NCBI RefSeq assembly: GCF_004365705.1
Contig: NZ_SOBN01000001.1
Span: 4,946,001 to 5,010,000, forward strand
DNA: 64,000 nucleotides
Direction: 5' to 3'
DNA from: Streptomyces sp. 846.5
GTDB taxonomy: Bacteria; Actinomycetota; Actinomycetes; Streptomycetales; Streptomycetaceae
The notes under the pieces were generated by a model that ran no database searches, had not been told where the DNA came from, and saw nothing but the letters and a program-made list of their open reading frames with translations. Both the position numbers and the translations under genes were made by a program. Below are positions 56,856 through 64,000 of this stretch, in pieces; the first letter of the stretch is position 1, and each line of letters begins with the position of its first letter.

Positions 56856-57179
56856 CATCGGCCCTGATTGGCGTCGTACGTGTCCGGTATGGCACACTAG
56901 CCAAGTTGCTCGGTTGAGCGCCGATGCTGCGCGCCTCCCATCGGGAGGACCGGAAGCGAGTCCCACAGTACTCGTCGTGCCCGTGATGGCCGTTGCCTAG
57001 TTGATGTATGACGAAGCGCGGCAGCTGCGGCACGGACGTACGGGAATCTTCCGGGAAGCGTGGACAGGCCCTCAACCCGGCGTCCCGCCCCAGGTGTGAA
57101 CCTCTCGGTTCCGCCGCCTGGGGCCTCTGAGTTCGGCCAAGGCCCATTTTGGACCAAGACACAGCTATGGCGGGCAGCG

Positions 57180-57203
57180 CGACACGCCCGACCGCGTGGG
57201 TCG
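57180..57203 (+). promoter_or_regulatory. Leader element shared with rpsL (rpsJ copy)
   Basis: This copy matches 23 of 24 bases at 43309-43332 and can form the CGACC-GCGTG-GGTCG hairpin. It ends 80 bases before the rpsJ start codon. Confidence 0.65.
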
Positions 57204-57283
57204 AACGGGACGCCACTGAGGACTCCACCCGGAGCCCTCGGCCGCAGAAGCAGCAATATCGACACGAAGGACTACAAGAAGCC

Positions 57284-57592
57284 ATGGCGGGACAGAAGAT
57301 CCGCATCCGGCTGAAGGCCTACGACCACGAGGTCATCGACTCCTCGGCGAAGAAGATCGTCGAGACGGTGACGCGTACTGGTGCGCAGGTCGCAGGCCCG
57401 GTGCCGCTGCCCACTGAGAAGAACGTGTACTGCGTCATCCGCTCGCCGCACAAGTACAAGGACTCGCGCGAGCACTTCGAGATGCGCACGCACAAGCGTC
57501 TGATCGACATCCTCGACCCGACCCCCAAGACCGTTGACTCTCTGATGCGACTCGACCTCCCGGCCGGTGTCGACATCGAGATCAAGCTCTGA
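57284..57592 (+). CDS. rpsJ: 30S ribosomal protein S10
   Basis: The 102-residue uS10 starts at ATG 57284 ([19 protein letters not shown]). [24 protein letters not shown] is the conserved core. Besides its place in the 30S head it acts as NusE in antitermination with NusB/NusG. It heads the S10 operon. Confidence 0.98.
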   Translation: MAGQKIRIRLKAYDHEVIDSSAKKIVETVTRTGAQVAGPVPLPTEKNVYCVIRSPHKYKDSREHFEMRTHKRLIDILDPTPKTVDSLMRLDLPAGVDIEIKL

Positions 57593-57608
57593 AGGGCGGG
57601 AGCTGAAG

Positions 57609-58253
57609 ATGGCTAAGCAGATTAAGGGCATCCTGGGCGAGAAGCTCGGCATGACGCAGGTCTGGGACGAGAACAACCGGATCGTTCCGGTGACCGTCGT
57701 CAAGGCCGGCCCCAATGTCGTCACCCAGGTCCACACCGCCGACGGCACCGGCTACGACGCCGTGCAGTTCGGCTTCGGCGAGATCGACCCGCGCAAGGTG
57801 AACAAGCCCCTCGCGGGTCACTTCGCCAAGGCCGGCGTCACCCCCCGTCGCCACCTCGTCGAGCTGCGCACCAGCGACGCCGGCGAGTACACCCTGGGCC
57901 AGGAGATCACCGCTGAGGTGTTTGAGGCCGGTATCAAGGTCGACGTGACCGGTACCAGCAAGGGCAAGGGCTTCGCGGGTGTCATGAAGCGCCACAACTT
58001 CCACGGTCTGGGCGCCGGCCACGGCGTGCAGCGCAAGCACCGGTCGCCCGGCTCGATCGGTGGCTGCGCCACCCCGGGTCGCGTGTTCAAGGGCATGAAG
58101 ATGGCCGGTCGCATGGGCCACGAGCGTGTGACCACCCAGAACCTGACCGTCCACGCCGTTGACGCGGAGAAGGGTCTGCTGCTCATCAAGGGCGCGGTCC
58201 CCGGTCCGAACGGCGGCCTCATCCTGGTCCGCACTGCGGCAAAGGGGGCCTGA
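57609..58253 (+). CDS. rplC: 50S ribosomal protein L3
   Basis: The 214-residue uL3 starts at ATG 57609 behind GGGAG ([18 protein letters not shown]). The extension reaching the peptidyl transferase centre is seen as [22 protein letters not shown] and [15 protein letters not shown]. It is an early assembly protein. It starts 16 bases after rpsJ. Confidence 0.98.
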   Translation: MAKQIKGILGEKLGMTQVWDENNRIVPVTVVKAGPNVVTQVHTADGTGYDAVQFGFGEIDPRKVNKPLAGHFAKAGVTPRRHLVELRTSDAGEYTLGQEITAEVFEAGIKVDVTGTSKGKGFAGVMKRHNFHGLGAGHGVQRKHRSPGSIGGCATPGRVFKGMKMAGRMGHERVTTQNLTVHAVDAEKGLLLIKGAVPGPNGGLILVRTAAKGA

Positions 58254-58257
58254 AGCA

Positions 58258-58935
58258 ATGAGCACCATCAATGTTCTCTCCCCCGCGGGTGAGACTGTCG
58301 GCACCGTCGAGCTGCCGGCCGAGATCTTCGACGCGAAGGTCAGCATTCCGCTGATCCACCAGGTCGTCGTCGCCCAGCTGGCCGCGGCCCGCCAGGGCAC
58401 GCACAAGACCAAGACCCGCGCCGAGGTCCGCGGTGGCGGGCGCAAGCCCTACCGCCAGAAGGGCACCGGCCGCGCCCGTCAGGGTTCGACCCGCGCTCCG
58501 CAGTTCGTCGGCGGTGGCGTCGTGCACGGCCCCCAGCCGCGCGACTACTCGCAGCGGACGCCCAAGAAGATGAAGGCCGCCGCGCTCCGTGGCGCCCTGA
58601 CCGACCGGGCCCGCAATTCCCGCATCCACGTCATCACCGGCGTGACCGCGGGCGATGCGCCGTCCACCAAGACTGCCCGCACCCTGATCGGCAAGATCAG
58701 CGAGCGCAAGAACGTCCTCCTCGTCGTCGAGCGCGACGACGAGCTGGCGATCAAGAGCGCCCGCAACCTGCCCGAGGTGCACATCCTGGACGCCGGTCAG
58801 CTGAACACCTACGACGTGCTCGTCTCCGACGATGTGGTCTTCACCCAGGCCGCCTTCGAGCGCTTTGTGGCCGGCCCTGCCGCGTCCGCGAAGGCCGTTG
58901 CCTCTTCGAGCGAGCTCGAAGGGAGCGACGCCTGA
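58258..58935 (+). CDS. rplD: 50S ribosomal protein L4
   Basis: The 225-residue uL4 starts at ATG 58258, 4 bases after rplC. The long loop [19 protein letters not shown] lines the exit tunnel. In E. coli L4 represses the S10 operon by binding its leader; whether this happens here is unknown. The stop overlaps rplW. Confidence 0.97.
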   Translation: MSTINVLSPAGETVGTVELPAEIFDAKVSIPLIHQVVVAQLAAARQGTHKTKTRAEVRGGGRKPYRQKGTGRARQGSTRAPQFVGGGVVHGPQPRDYSQRTPKKMKAAALRGALTDRARNSRIHVITGVTAGDAPSTKTARTLIGKISERKNVLLVVERDDELAIKSARNLPEVHILDAGQLNTYDVLVSDDVVFTQAAFERFVAGPAASAKAVASSSELEGSDA

Positions 58936-59264
58936 TGAGCGACGCGACGATCACCAGCAAGACGTTCACGGACCCCCGTGACGTGCTGCTCAAGCCGGTC
59001 ATCTCGGAGAAGAGCTACGCGCTCCTCGACGAGGGCAAGTACACGTTCATCGTGGCGCCGGGCTCGAACAAGACCCAGATCAAGCAGGCCGTCGAGGCGG
59101 TCTTCGCGGTCAAGGTCGCCAACGTCAACACGATCAACCGGGTGGGCAAGCGCAAGCGTTCGCGCACCGGGTTCGGCAAGCGCAAGGACACCAAGCGCGC
59201 CATCGTGACGCTGGCAGAGGGCAGCAAGCCCATCGACATCTTCGGGGCTCCGACCTCCGCCTGA
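58935..59264 (+). CDS. rplW: 50S ribosomal protein L23
   Basis: The 109-residue uL23 starts at ATG 58935 (TGATG overlap). [23 protein letters not shown] and VAKVNTINR-type segments define the family, which forms the exit-site docking point for trigger factor and SRP. Confidence 0.97.
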   Translation: MSDATITSKTFTDPRDVLLKPVISEKSYALLDEGKYTFIVAPGSNKTQIKQAVEAVFAVKVANVNTINRVGKRKRSRTGFGKRKDTKRAIVTLAEGSKPIDIFGAPTSA

Positions 59265-59306
59265 CGGCGAGTCGGATAACCGAAACGGACGAGGACAGAA
59301 GAAGCC

Positions 59307-60143
<837 letters not shown>

Positions 60144-60154
60144 GAGCAGTCTCG

Positions 60155-60436
60155 ATGCCGCGCAGCCTCAAGAAGGGGCCCTTCGTCGACGACCACCTCA
60201 TGAAGAAGGTGGATGTTCAGAACGAAGCAGGTACCCAGAACGTCATCAAGACCTGGTCCCGCCGCTCCATGATCGTGCCGGCGATGCTGGGCCACACCCT
60301 CGCGGTGCATGACGGTCGCAAGCACATCCCGGTGTTCGTCACCGAGTCGATGGTCGGCCACAAGCTCGGCGAGTTCGCGCCGACCCGCACCTTCCGCGGC
60401 CACGTCAAGGACGACCGCAAGTCGAAGCGCCGCTAA
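60155..60436 (+). CDS. rpsS: 30S ribosomal protein S19
   Basis: The 93-residue uS19 starts at ATG 60155 ([15 protein letters not shown]), 11 bases after rplB. The core [25 protein letters not shown] and the [16 protein letters not shown] segment are typical. It binds the 16S rRNA head with S13. Confidence 0.98.
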   Translation: MPRSLKKGPFVDDHLMKKVDVQNEAGTQNVIKTWSRRSMIVPAMLGHTLAVHDGRKHIPVFVTESMVGHKLGEFAPTRTFRGHVKDDRKSKRR

Positions 60437-60480
60437 GGCGGGGTGCGAAGACCATGACAGACACCAACAAGGGGATTCCC

Positions 60481-60828
60481 ATGGAAGCCAGGGCATCGGC
60501 GCGGTACATCCGCGTAACGCCCATGAAGGCCCGCCGCGTGGTGGACCTTGTCCGTGGCATGAATGCCACGGAGGCCCAGGCGGTCCTGCGTTTCGCTCCG
60601 CAGGCCGCGAGCGTGCCGGTCGGCAAGGTGCTCGACAGCGCCATCGCCAACGCCGTGCACAACTACAACCACAACAACGTGGAGTCGCTGTACGTCGCTG
60701 AGGCGTTCGTCGACGAGGGCCCGACCCTGAAGCGTTTCCGTCCGCGGGCCCAGGGCCGCGCGTACCGGATCCGCAAGCGGACGAGCCACATCACCGTGGT
60801 TCTCGCCTCGAAGGAGGGCACCCGCTAA
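60481..60828 (+). CDS. rplV: 50S ribosomal protein L22
   Basis: The 115-residue uL22 is taken from ATG 60481 ([19 protein letters not shown]), where AAGGGG precedes the start and most streptomycete homologues begin; an in-frame ATG at 60454 would add nine residues. The tunnel hairpin ([22 protein letters not shown]) is intact. The stop overlaps the start of rpsC. Confidence 0.95.
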   Translation: MEARASARYIRVTPMKARRVVDLVRGMNATEAQAVLRFAPQAASVPVGKVLDSAIANAVHNYNHNNVESLYVAEAFVDEGPTLKRFRPRAQGRAYRIRKRTSHITVVLASKEGTR

Positions 60829-61664
60829 TGGGTCAGAAGATCAACCCGAACGGGTTCCGACTCGGCATCACCACGGACTTCAAGTCCCGGTGGTACGCCG
60901 ACAAGCTGTACAAGGACTACGTCAAGGAAGACGTCGCCATCCGCAGGATGATGACGTCCGGCATGGAGCGCGCCGGCATCTCGAAGGTCGAGATCGAGCG
61001 CACCCGTGACCGCGTGCGGGTGGACATCCACACCGCCCGTCCCGGCATCGTCATCGGCCGTCGCGGCACCGAGGCCGACCGCATCCGCGGCGACCTCGAG
61101 AAGCTGACGGGCAAGCAGGTCCAGCTGAACATCCTCGAGGTCAAGAACCCCGAGATGGACGCCCAGCTGGTCGCGCAGGGCGTTGCCGAGCAGCTGTCCT
61201 CCCGCGTCTCCTTCCGTCGCGCCATGCGTAAGAGCATGCAGGGCACGATGAAGTCGGGCGCCAAGGGCATCAAGATCCAGTGCTCCGGCCGTCTCGGCGG
61301 CGCCGAGATGTCCCGCTCGGAGTTCTACCGCGAGGGCCGTGTGCCCCTGCACACCCTGCGCGCCAACGTGGACTACGGCTTCTTCGAGGCCAAGACCACC
61401 TTCGGCCGCATCGGCGTCAAGGTCTGGATCTACAAGGGCGACGTCAAGAACATCGCTGAGGTCCGTGCCGACAACGCCGCCGCCAAGGCCGGCAACCGTC
61501 CGCCCCGTGCGGGTGGCCCGGGCGAGCGTCCCCGTCGGGGCGAGCGTCCCGCCGGTGGCGAGCGCGGTGGCCGTGGTCGTCGTCCCGGCACCGAGGCTCC
61601 GGCCGCGGTGAACGAGGCTCCGGCCGAGGCTCCCACCTCGAACGACACTGGAACGGAGGCCTGA
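60828..61664 (+). CDS. rpsC: 30S ribosomal protein S3
   Basis: The 278-residue uS3 starts at ATG 60828 ([18 protein letters not shown]). It has the KH motif [19 protein letters not shown] and the mRNA-entry helicase residues. The Arg/Gly/Pro-rich tail of about 60 residues ([21 protein letters not shown]) is an actinobacterial feature, probably disordered. Confidence 0.98.
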   Translation: MGQKINPNGFRLGITTDFKSRWYADKLYKDYVKEDVAIRRMMTSGMERAGISKVEIERTRDRVRVDIHTARPGIVIGRRGTEADRIRGDLEKLTGKQVQLNILEVKNPEMDAQLVAQGVAEQLSSRVSFRRAMRKSMQGTMKSGAKGIKIQCSGRLGGAEMSRSEFYREGRVPLHTLRANVDYGFFEAKTTFGRIGVKVWIYKGDVKNIAEVRADNAAAKAGNRPPRAGGPGERPRRGERPAGGERGGRGRRPGTEAPAAVNEAPAEAPTSNDTGTEA

Positions 61665-61668
61665 CCCC

Positions 61669-62088
61669 ATGCTGATCCCTCGCAGGGTCAAGCACCGCAA
61701 GCAGCACCACCCCAAGCGGCGTGGCATGGCTAAGGGCGGTACCGAGCTGGCGTTCGGCGAGTACGGCCTGCAGGCCGTCTCCCCGGCGTACGTGACGAAC
61801 CGGCAGATCGAGTCCGCTCGTATCTCCATCACTCGTCACATCAAGCGTGGCGGCAAGGTCTGGATCAACATCTACCCGGACCGTCCCCTCACCAAGAAGC
61901 CCGCCGAGACCCGCATGGGTTCCGGCAAGGGCTCGCCGGAGTGGTGGATCGCCAACGTGCACCCCGGACGCGTGATGTTCGAGTTGTCGTACCCGAACGA
62001 GAAGATTGCCCGCGAGGCGCTCACCCGCGCCGCGCACAAGCTTCCGATGAAGTGCCGGATTGTCCGGCGCGAGGCAGGTGAGAGCTGA
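61669..62088 (+). CDS. rplP: 50S ribosomal protein L16
   Basis: The 139-residue uL16 starts at ATG 61669 ([19 protein letters not shown]). The arginine in KTRMGSGKG-type context appears here as [18 protein letters not shown]. It positions tRNA at the A- and P-sites. The stop overlaps the rpmC start. Confidence 0.98.
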   Translation: MLIPRRVKHRKQHHPKRRGMAKGGTELAFGEYGLQAVSPAYVTNRQIESARISITRHIKRGGKVWINIYPDRPLTKKPAETRMGSGKGSPEWWIANVHPGRVMFELSYPNEKIAREALTRAAHKLPMKCRIVRREAGES

Positions 62089-62309
62089 TGGCCACCACCA
62101 CGGCTGCAGAGCTTCGCGAGCTGGACAACGAGGGTCTCGTTGCCAAGCTCCGTGAGGCCAAGGAGGAGCTGTTCAACCTCCGCTTCCAGGCGGCGACCGG
62201 GCAGCTCGACAACCACGGACGGCTCAAGCTCGTCCGCAAGGACATCGCGCGGATCTACACCCTGATGCGTGAGCGCGAGCTGGGCATCGAGACGGTGGAG
62301 AGCGCCTGA
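62088..62309 (+). CDS. rpmC: 50S ribosomal protein L29
   Basis: The 73-residue uL29 starts at ATG 62088. It is a helical hairpin ([29 protein letters not shown]) with the family [19 protein letters not shown] segment. It borders the tunnel exit next to L23. Start and stop both overlap the neighbouring genes. Confidence 0.97.
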   Translation: MATTTAAELRELDNEGLVAKLREAKEELFNLRFQAATGQLDNHGRLKLVRKDIARIYTLMRERELGIETVESA

Positions 62310-62587
62310 TGACTGACACTGAGAACACGACCGAAGCACGCGGATTCCGTAAGACCCGTGAGGGTCTGGTCGTCAGCGACAAGATGGACAAGACCGTCGT
62401 CGTCGCCGTCGAGGACCGCGTCAAGCACGCGCTGTACGGCAAGGTCATCCGCCGTACGAACAAGCTGAAGGCGCACGACGAGGCCAACGCCGCGGGTATC
62501 GGCGACCGCGTTCTCCTCATGGAGACCCGGCCGCTGTCCGCGACGAAGCGCTGGCGCGTCGTCGAGATCCTCGAGAAGGCCAAGTAG
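62309..62587 (+). CDS. rpsQ: 30S ribosomal protein S17
   Basis: The 92-residue uS17 (OB fold) starts at ATG 62309 and contains [23 protein letters not shown] and [24 protein letters not shown]. It closes the S10 operon. The 112-base gap that follows, with short inverted repeats (CCTCC/GGAGG near 62630; GATCGT/ACGATC at 62676-62689), marks the boundary to the spc genes. Confidence 0.97.
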   Translation: MTDTENTTEARGFRKTREGLVVSDKMDKTVVVAVEDRVKHALYGKVIRRTNKLKAHDEANAAGIGDRVLLMETRPLSATKRWRVVEILEKAK

Positions 62588-62699
62588 TAACGAACGCGAT
62601 TGGGCGCGGCTCGTATGTGCCTGAGGCTCCTCCCAGGAGGGGCGCTCGGGTGAGCAGCGGGCCGGCCCGGTCCCGATCGTTGACGATCAGGAGAAAGCT

Positions 62700-63071
62700 G
62701 TGATCCAGCAGGAGTCGCGACTGCGTGTCGCCGACAACACTGGTGCGAAGGAGATCCTTTGCATCCGTGTTCTCGGTGGCTCCGGCCGACGCTACGCGGG
62801 TATCGGTGACGTCATCGTCGCCACCGTCAAGGACGCGATCCCCGGTGGCAACGTGAAGAAGGGCGATGTGGTCAAGGCCGTCATCGTCCGCACCGTGAAG
62901 GAGCGCCGTCGTCCCGACGGTTCCTACATCCGTTTCGACGAGAACGCCGCCGTCATCCTCAAGAACACCGATGGTGACCCGCGCGGCACGCGCATCTTCG
63001 GCCCGGTGGGCCGCGAGCTGCGCGACAAGAAGTTCATGAAGATCATCTCGCTTGCGCCGGAGGTGCTCTAA
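62700..63071 (+). CDS. rplN: 50S ribosomal protein L14
   Basis: The 123-residue uL14 starts at GTG 62700 behind AGGAGAAAG ([20 protein letters not shown]). It forms inter-subunit bridges and binds RsfS. Motifs [27 protein letters not shown]-type and [13 protein letters not shown] are conserved. It is the first gene of the spc group. Confidence 0.98.
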   Translation: MIQQESRLRVADNTGAKEILCIRVLGGSGRRYAGIGDVIVATVKDAIPGGNVKKGDVVKAVIVRTVKERRRPDGSYIRFDENAAVILKNTDGDPRGTRIFGPVGRELRDKKFMKIISLAPEVL

Positions 63072-63074
63072 ATC

Positions 63075-63410
63075 ATGGCGAACAGCATGAAGATCAAGAA
63101 GGGTGACCTGGTCCAGGTCATCACCGGCAAGGACAAGGGCAAGCAGGGGAAGGTCATTCAGGCCATCCCCACCGAGAACCGCGTCCTGGTCGAGGGTGTC
63201 AACCGGGTCAAGAAGCACACCAAGGTCGGCCAGACCGCCCGTGGTGCCCAGACCGGCGGCATCGTGACCACTGAGGCCCCGATCCACGTGAGCAACGTTC
63301 AGCTCGTCGTGGAGAAGGACGGCAAGAAGGTCGTCACCCGCGTCGGTTACCGCTTCGATGACGAGGGCAACAAGATCCGCGTTGCCAAGCGAACCGGTGA
63401 GGACATCTGA
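63075..63410 (+). CDS. rplX: 50S ribosomal protein L24
   Basis: The 111-residue uL24 starts at ATG 63075, 3 bases after rplN. The KOW motif [20 protein letters not shown] and [12 protein letters not shown] are present. It initiates 50S assembly near the tunnel exit. Its stop overlaps rplE. Confidence 0.98.
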   Translation: MANSMKIKKGDLVQVITGKDKGKQGKVIQAIPTENRVLVEGVNRVKKHTKVGQTARGAQTGGIVTTEAPIHVSNVQLVVEKDGKKVVTRVGYRFDDEGNKIRVAKRTGEDI

Positions 63411-63979
63411 TGACCGACACCTCTGTTGAGAAGGTGACCCCCCGTCTCAAGGAGCGCTACCGCTCCGAGATCAAGGGTCAGCTGCAGGAGCAGTTCTCGT
63501 ACGAGAACGTCATGCTGATCCCCGGCCTGGTCAAGGTCGTGGTCAACATGGGTGTGGGCGACGCCGCCCGCGACTCCAAGCTGATCGACGGCGCGGTCAA
63601 GGACCTCACCGCGATCACCGGCCAGAAGCCGACCGTGACCAAGGCCCGCAAGTCCATCGCGCAGTTCAAGCTGCGTGAGGGCCAGCCGATCGGTACCCAC
63701 GTCACCCTTCGCGGGGACCGCATGTGGGAGTTCCTGGACCGTCTGGTGTCGCTGGCGCTCCCGCGCATCCGTGACTTCCGCGGTCTGTCGCCGAAGCAGT
63801 TCGACGGCAAGGGCAACTACACCTTCGGTCTGACCGAGCAGGTCATGTTCCACGAGATCGACCAGGACAAGGTCGACCGGCAGCGGGGCATGGACATCAC
63901 GGTGGTCACCACTGCCCAGACCGACGACGAGGGCCGGGCGCTGCTGCGTGCCCTTGGCTTCCCGTTCAAGGAGAACTGA
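63410..63979 (+). CDS. rplE: 50S ribosomal protein L5
   Basis: The 189-residue uL5 starts at ATG 63410 and contains [38 protein letters not shown]-like and [21 protein letters not shown]. It binds 5S rRNA and contacts P-site tRNA and S13. Confidence 0.98.
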   Translation: MTDTSVEKVTPRLKERYRSEIKGQLQEQFSYENVMLIPGLVKVVVNMGVGDAARDSKLIDGAVKDLTAITGQKPTVTKARKSIAQFKLREGQPIGTHVTLRGDRMWEFLDRLVSLALPRIRDFRGLSPKQFDGKGNYTFGLTEQVMFHEIDQDKVDRQRGMDITVVTTAQTDDEGRALLRALGFPFKEN

Positions 63980-63983
63980 GCAC

Positions 63984-64000
63984 ATGGCGAAGAAGTCCCT
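63984..64000 (+). CDS. rpsN: Start of 30S ribosomal protein S14 (truncated by the window edge)
   Basis: ATG 63984, 4 bases after rplE and behind GGAGAACTGAG, begins MAKKSL before the window ends. The position after rplE and this opening fit bS14/uS14, probably the zinc-binding short form of this operon. Only five and two-thirds codons are visible. Confidence 0.8.

Overview
The window is high-GC actinobacterial DNA, most likely from the family Streptomycetaceae (Streptomyces, Kitasatospora or Streptacidiphilus; I cannot separate these). The reasons are the order tRNA-Thr/tRNA-Met-rpmG ... murB ... aspC ... tRNA-Trp-secE-nusG-rplKA-lipoprotein-rplJL-rpoBC ... rpsL-rpsG-fusA-tuf ... rpsJ onward, the long acidic N-terminus on NusG, frequent GTG starts, and families such as DUF2637 and DUF1707/DUF4190. 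It is the core transcription/translation region of the chromosome, broken by three accessory stretches.

Layout. (1) 1-7.4 kb: the end of an unidentified gene, a secreted propeller protein with three C-terminal repeats, a secreted CBM56-GH55-like beta-1,3-glucanase candidate behind LacI-type operators, an acetyltransferase with a TTA codon, and an amidohydrolase that has lost catalytic residues. (2) 7.6-15 kb: tRNA-Thr, tRNA-Met, rpmG, a HadA/HadB-like dehydratase pair, a TetR/MFS efflux pair with two palindromic operators, murB, an adenosine-deaminase-family gene and an aspartate aminotransferase. (3) 15.2-29.1 kb: tRNA-Trp, secE, nusG, rplK, rplA, a lipoprotein gene, rplJ, rplL, rpoB and rpoC, with clear hairpin terminators, an attenuated rplJ leader and a separate rpoB promoter. 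(4) 29.1-43.1 kb: an accessory block between rpoC and rpsL. (5) 43.2-47.9 kb: rpsL, rpsG, fusA, tuf. (6) 47.9-56.8 kb: dTDP-rhamnose genes (rfbCA divergent from rfbBD) with a flippase, two family 2 glycosyltransferases and a GT-C-like membrane protein. (7) 57-64 kb: the S10 operon and start of the spc operon, rpsJ to the first codons of rpsN.

The most interesting part is in block 4. Five closely spaced or overlapping minus-strand genes encode a class III nucleotidyl cyclase with its catalytic residues intact, a P-loop/alpha-solenoid protein with a degenerate Walker A, an SPFH-like coiled-coil protein, a small membrane protein resembling the Pycsar effector PycTM, and a membrane M48 metallopeptidase. 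The cyclase C-terminus and the P-loop protein N-terminus share a 35-residue glycine-rich module (19 identities, no gaps), which suggests the two proteins bind a common partner or each other. Just upstream is a Crp-family regulator with a complete cyclic-nucleotide cassette, and a near-consensus CRP site (TGTGA-N6-GCACA) lies between it and the cyclase. I read this as a candidate expanded Pycsar-like defence or signalling system with its own cyclic-nucleotide-responsive regulator. Membership and motifs are visible in the sequence; the function is inference.

Other observations include a 24-nt element shared almost perfectly by the rpsL and rpsJ leaders, two copies of a palindromic repeat whose central loop is inverted between copies, and an RpoB substitution in the rifampicin region. 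The long open frames antisense to rpoB, rpoC, fusA and others are products of GC-rich codon usage and are not annotated.
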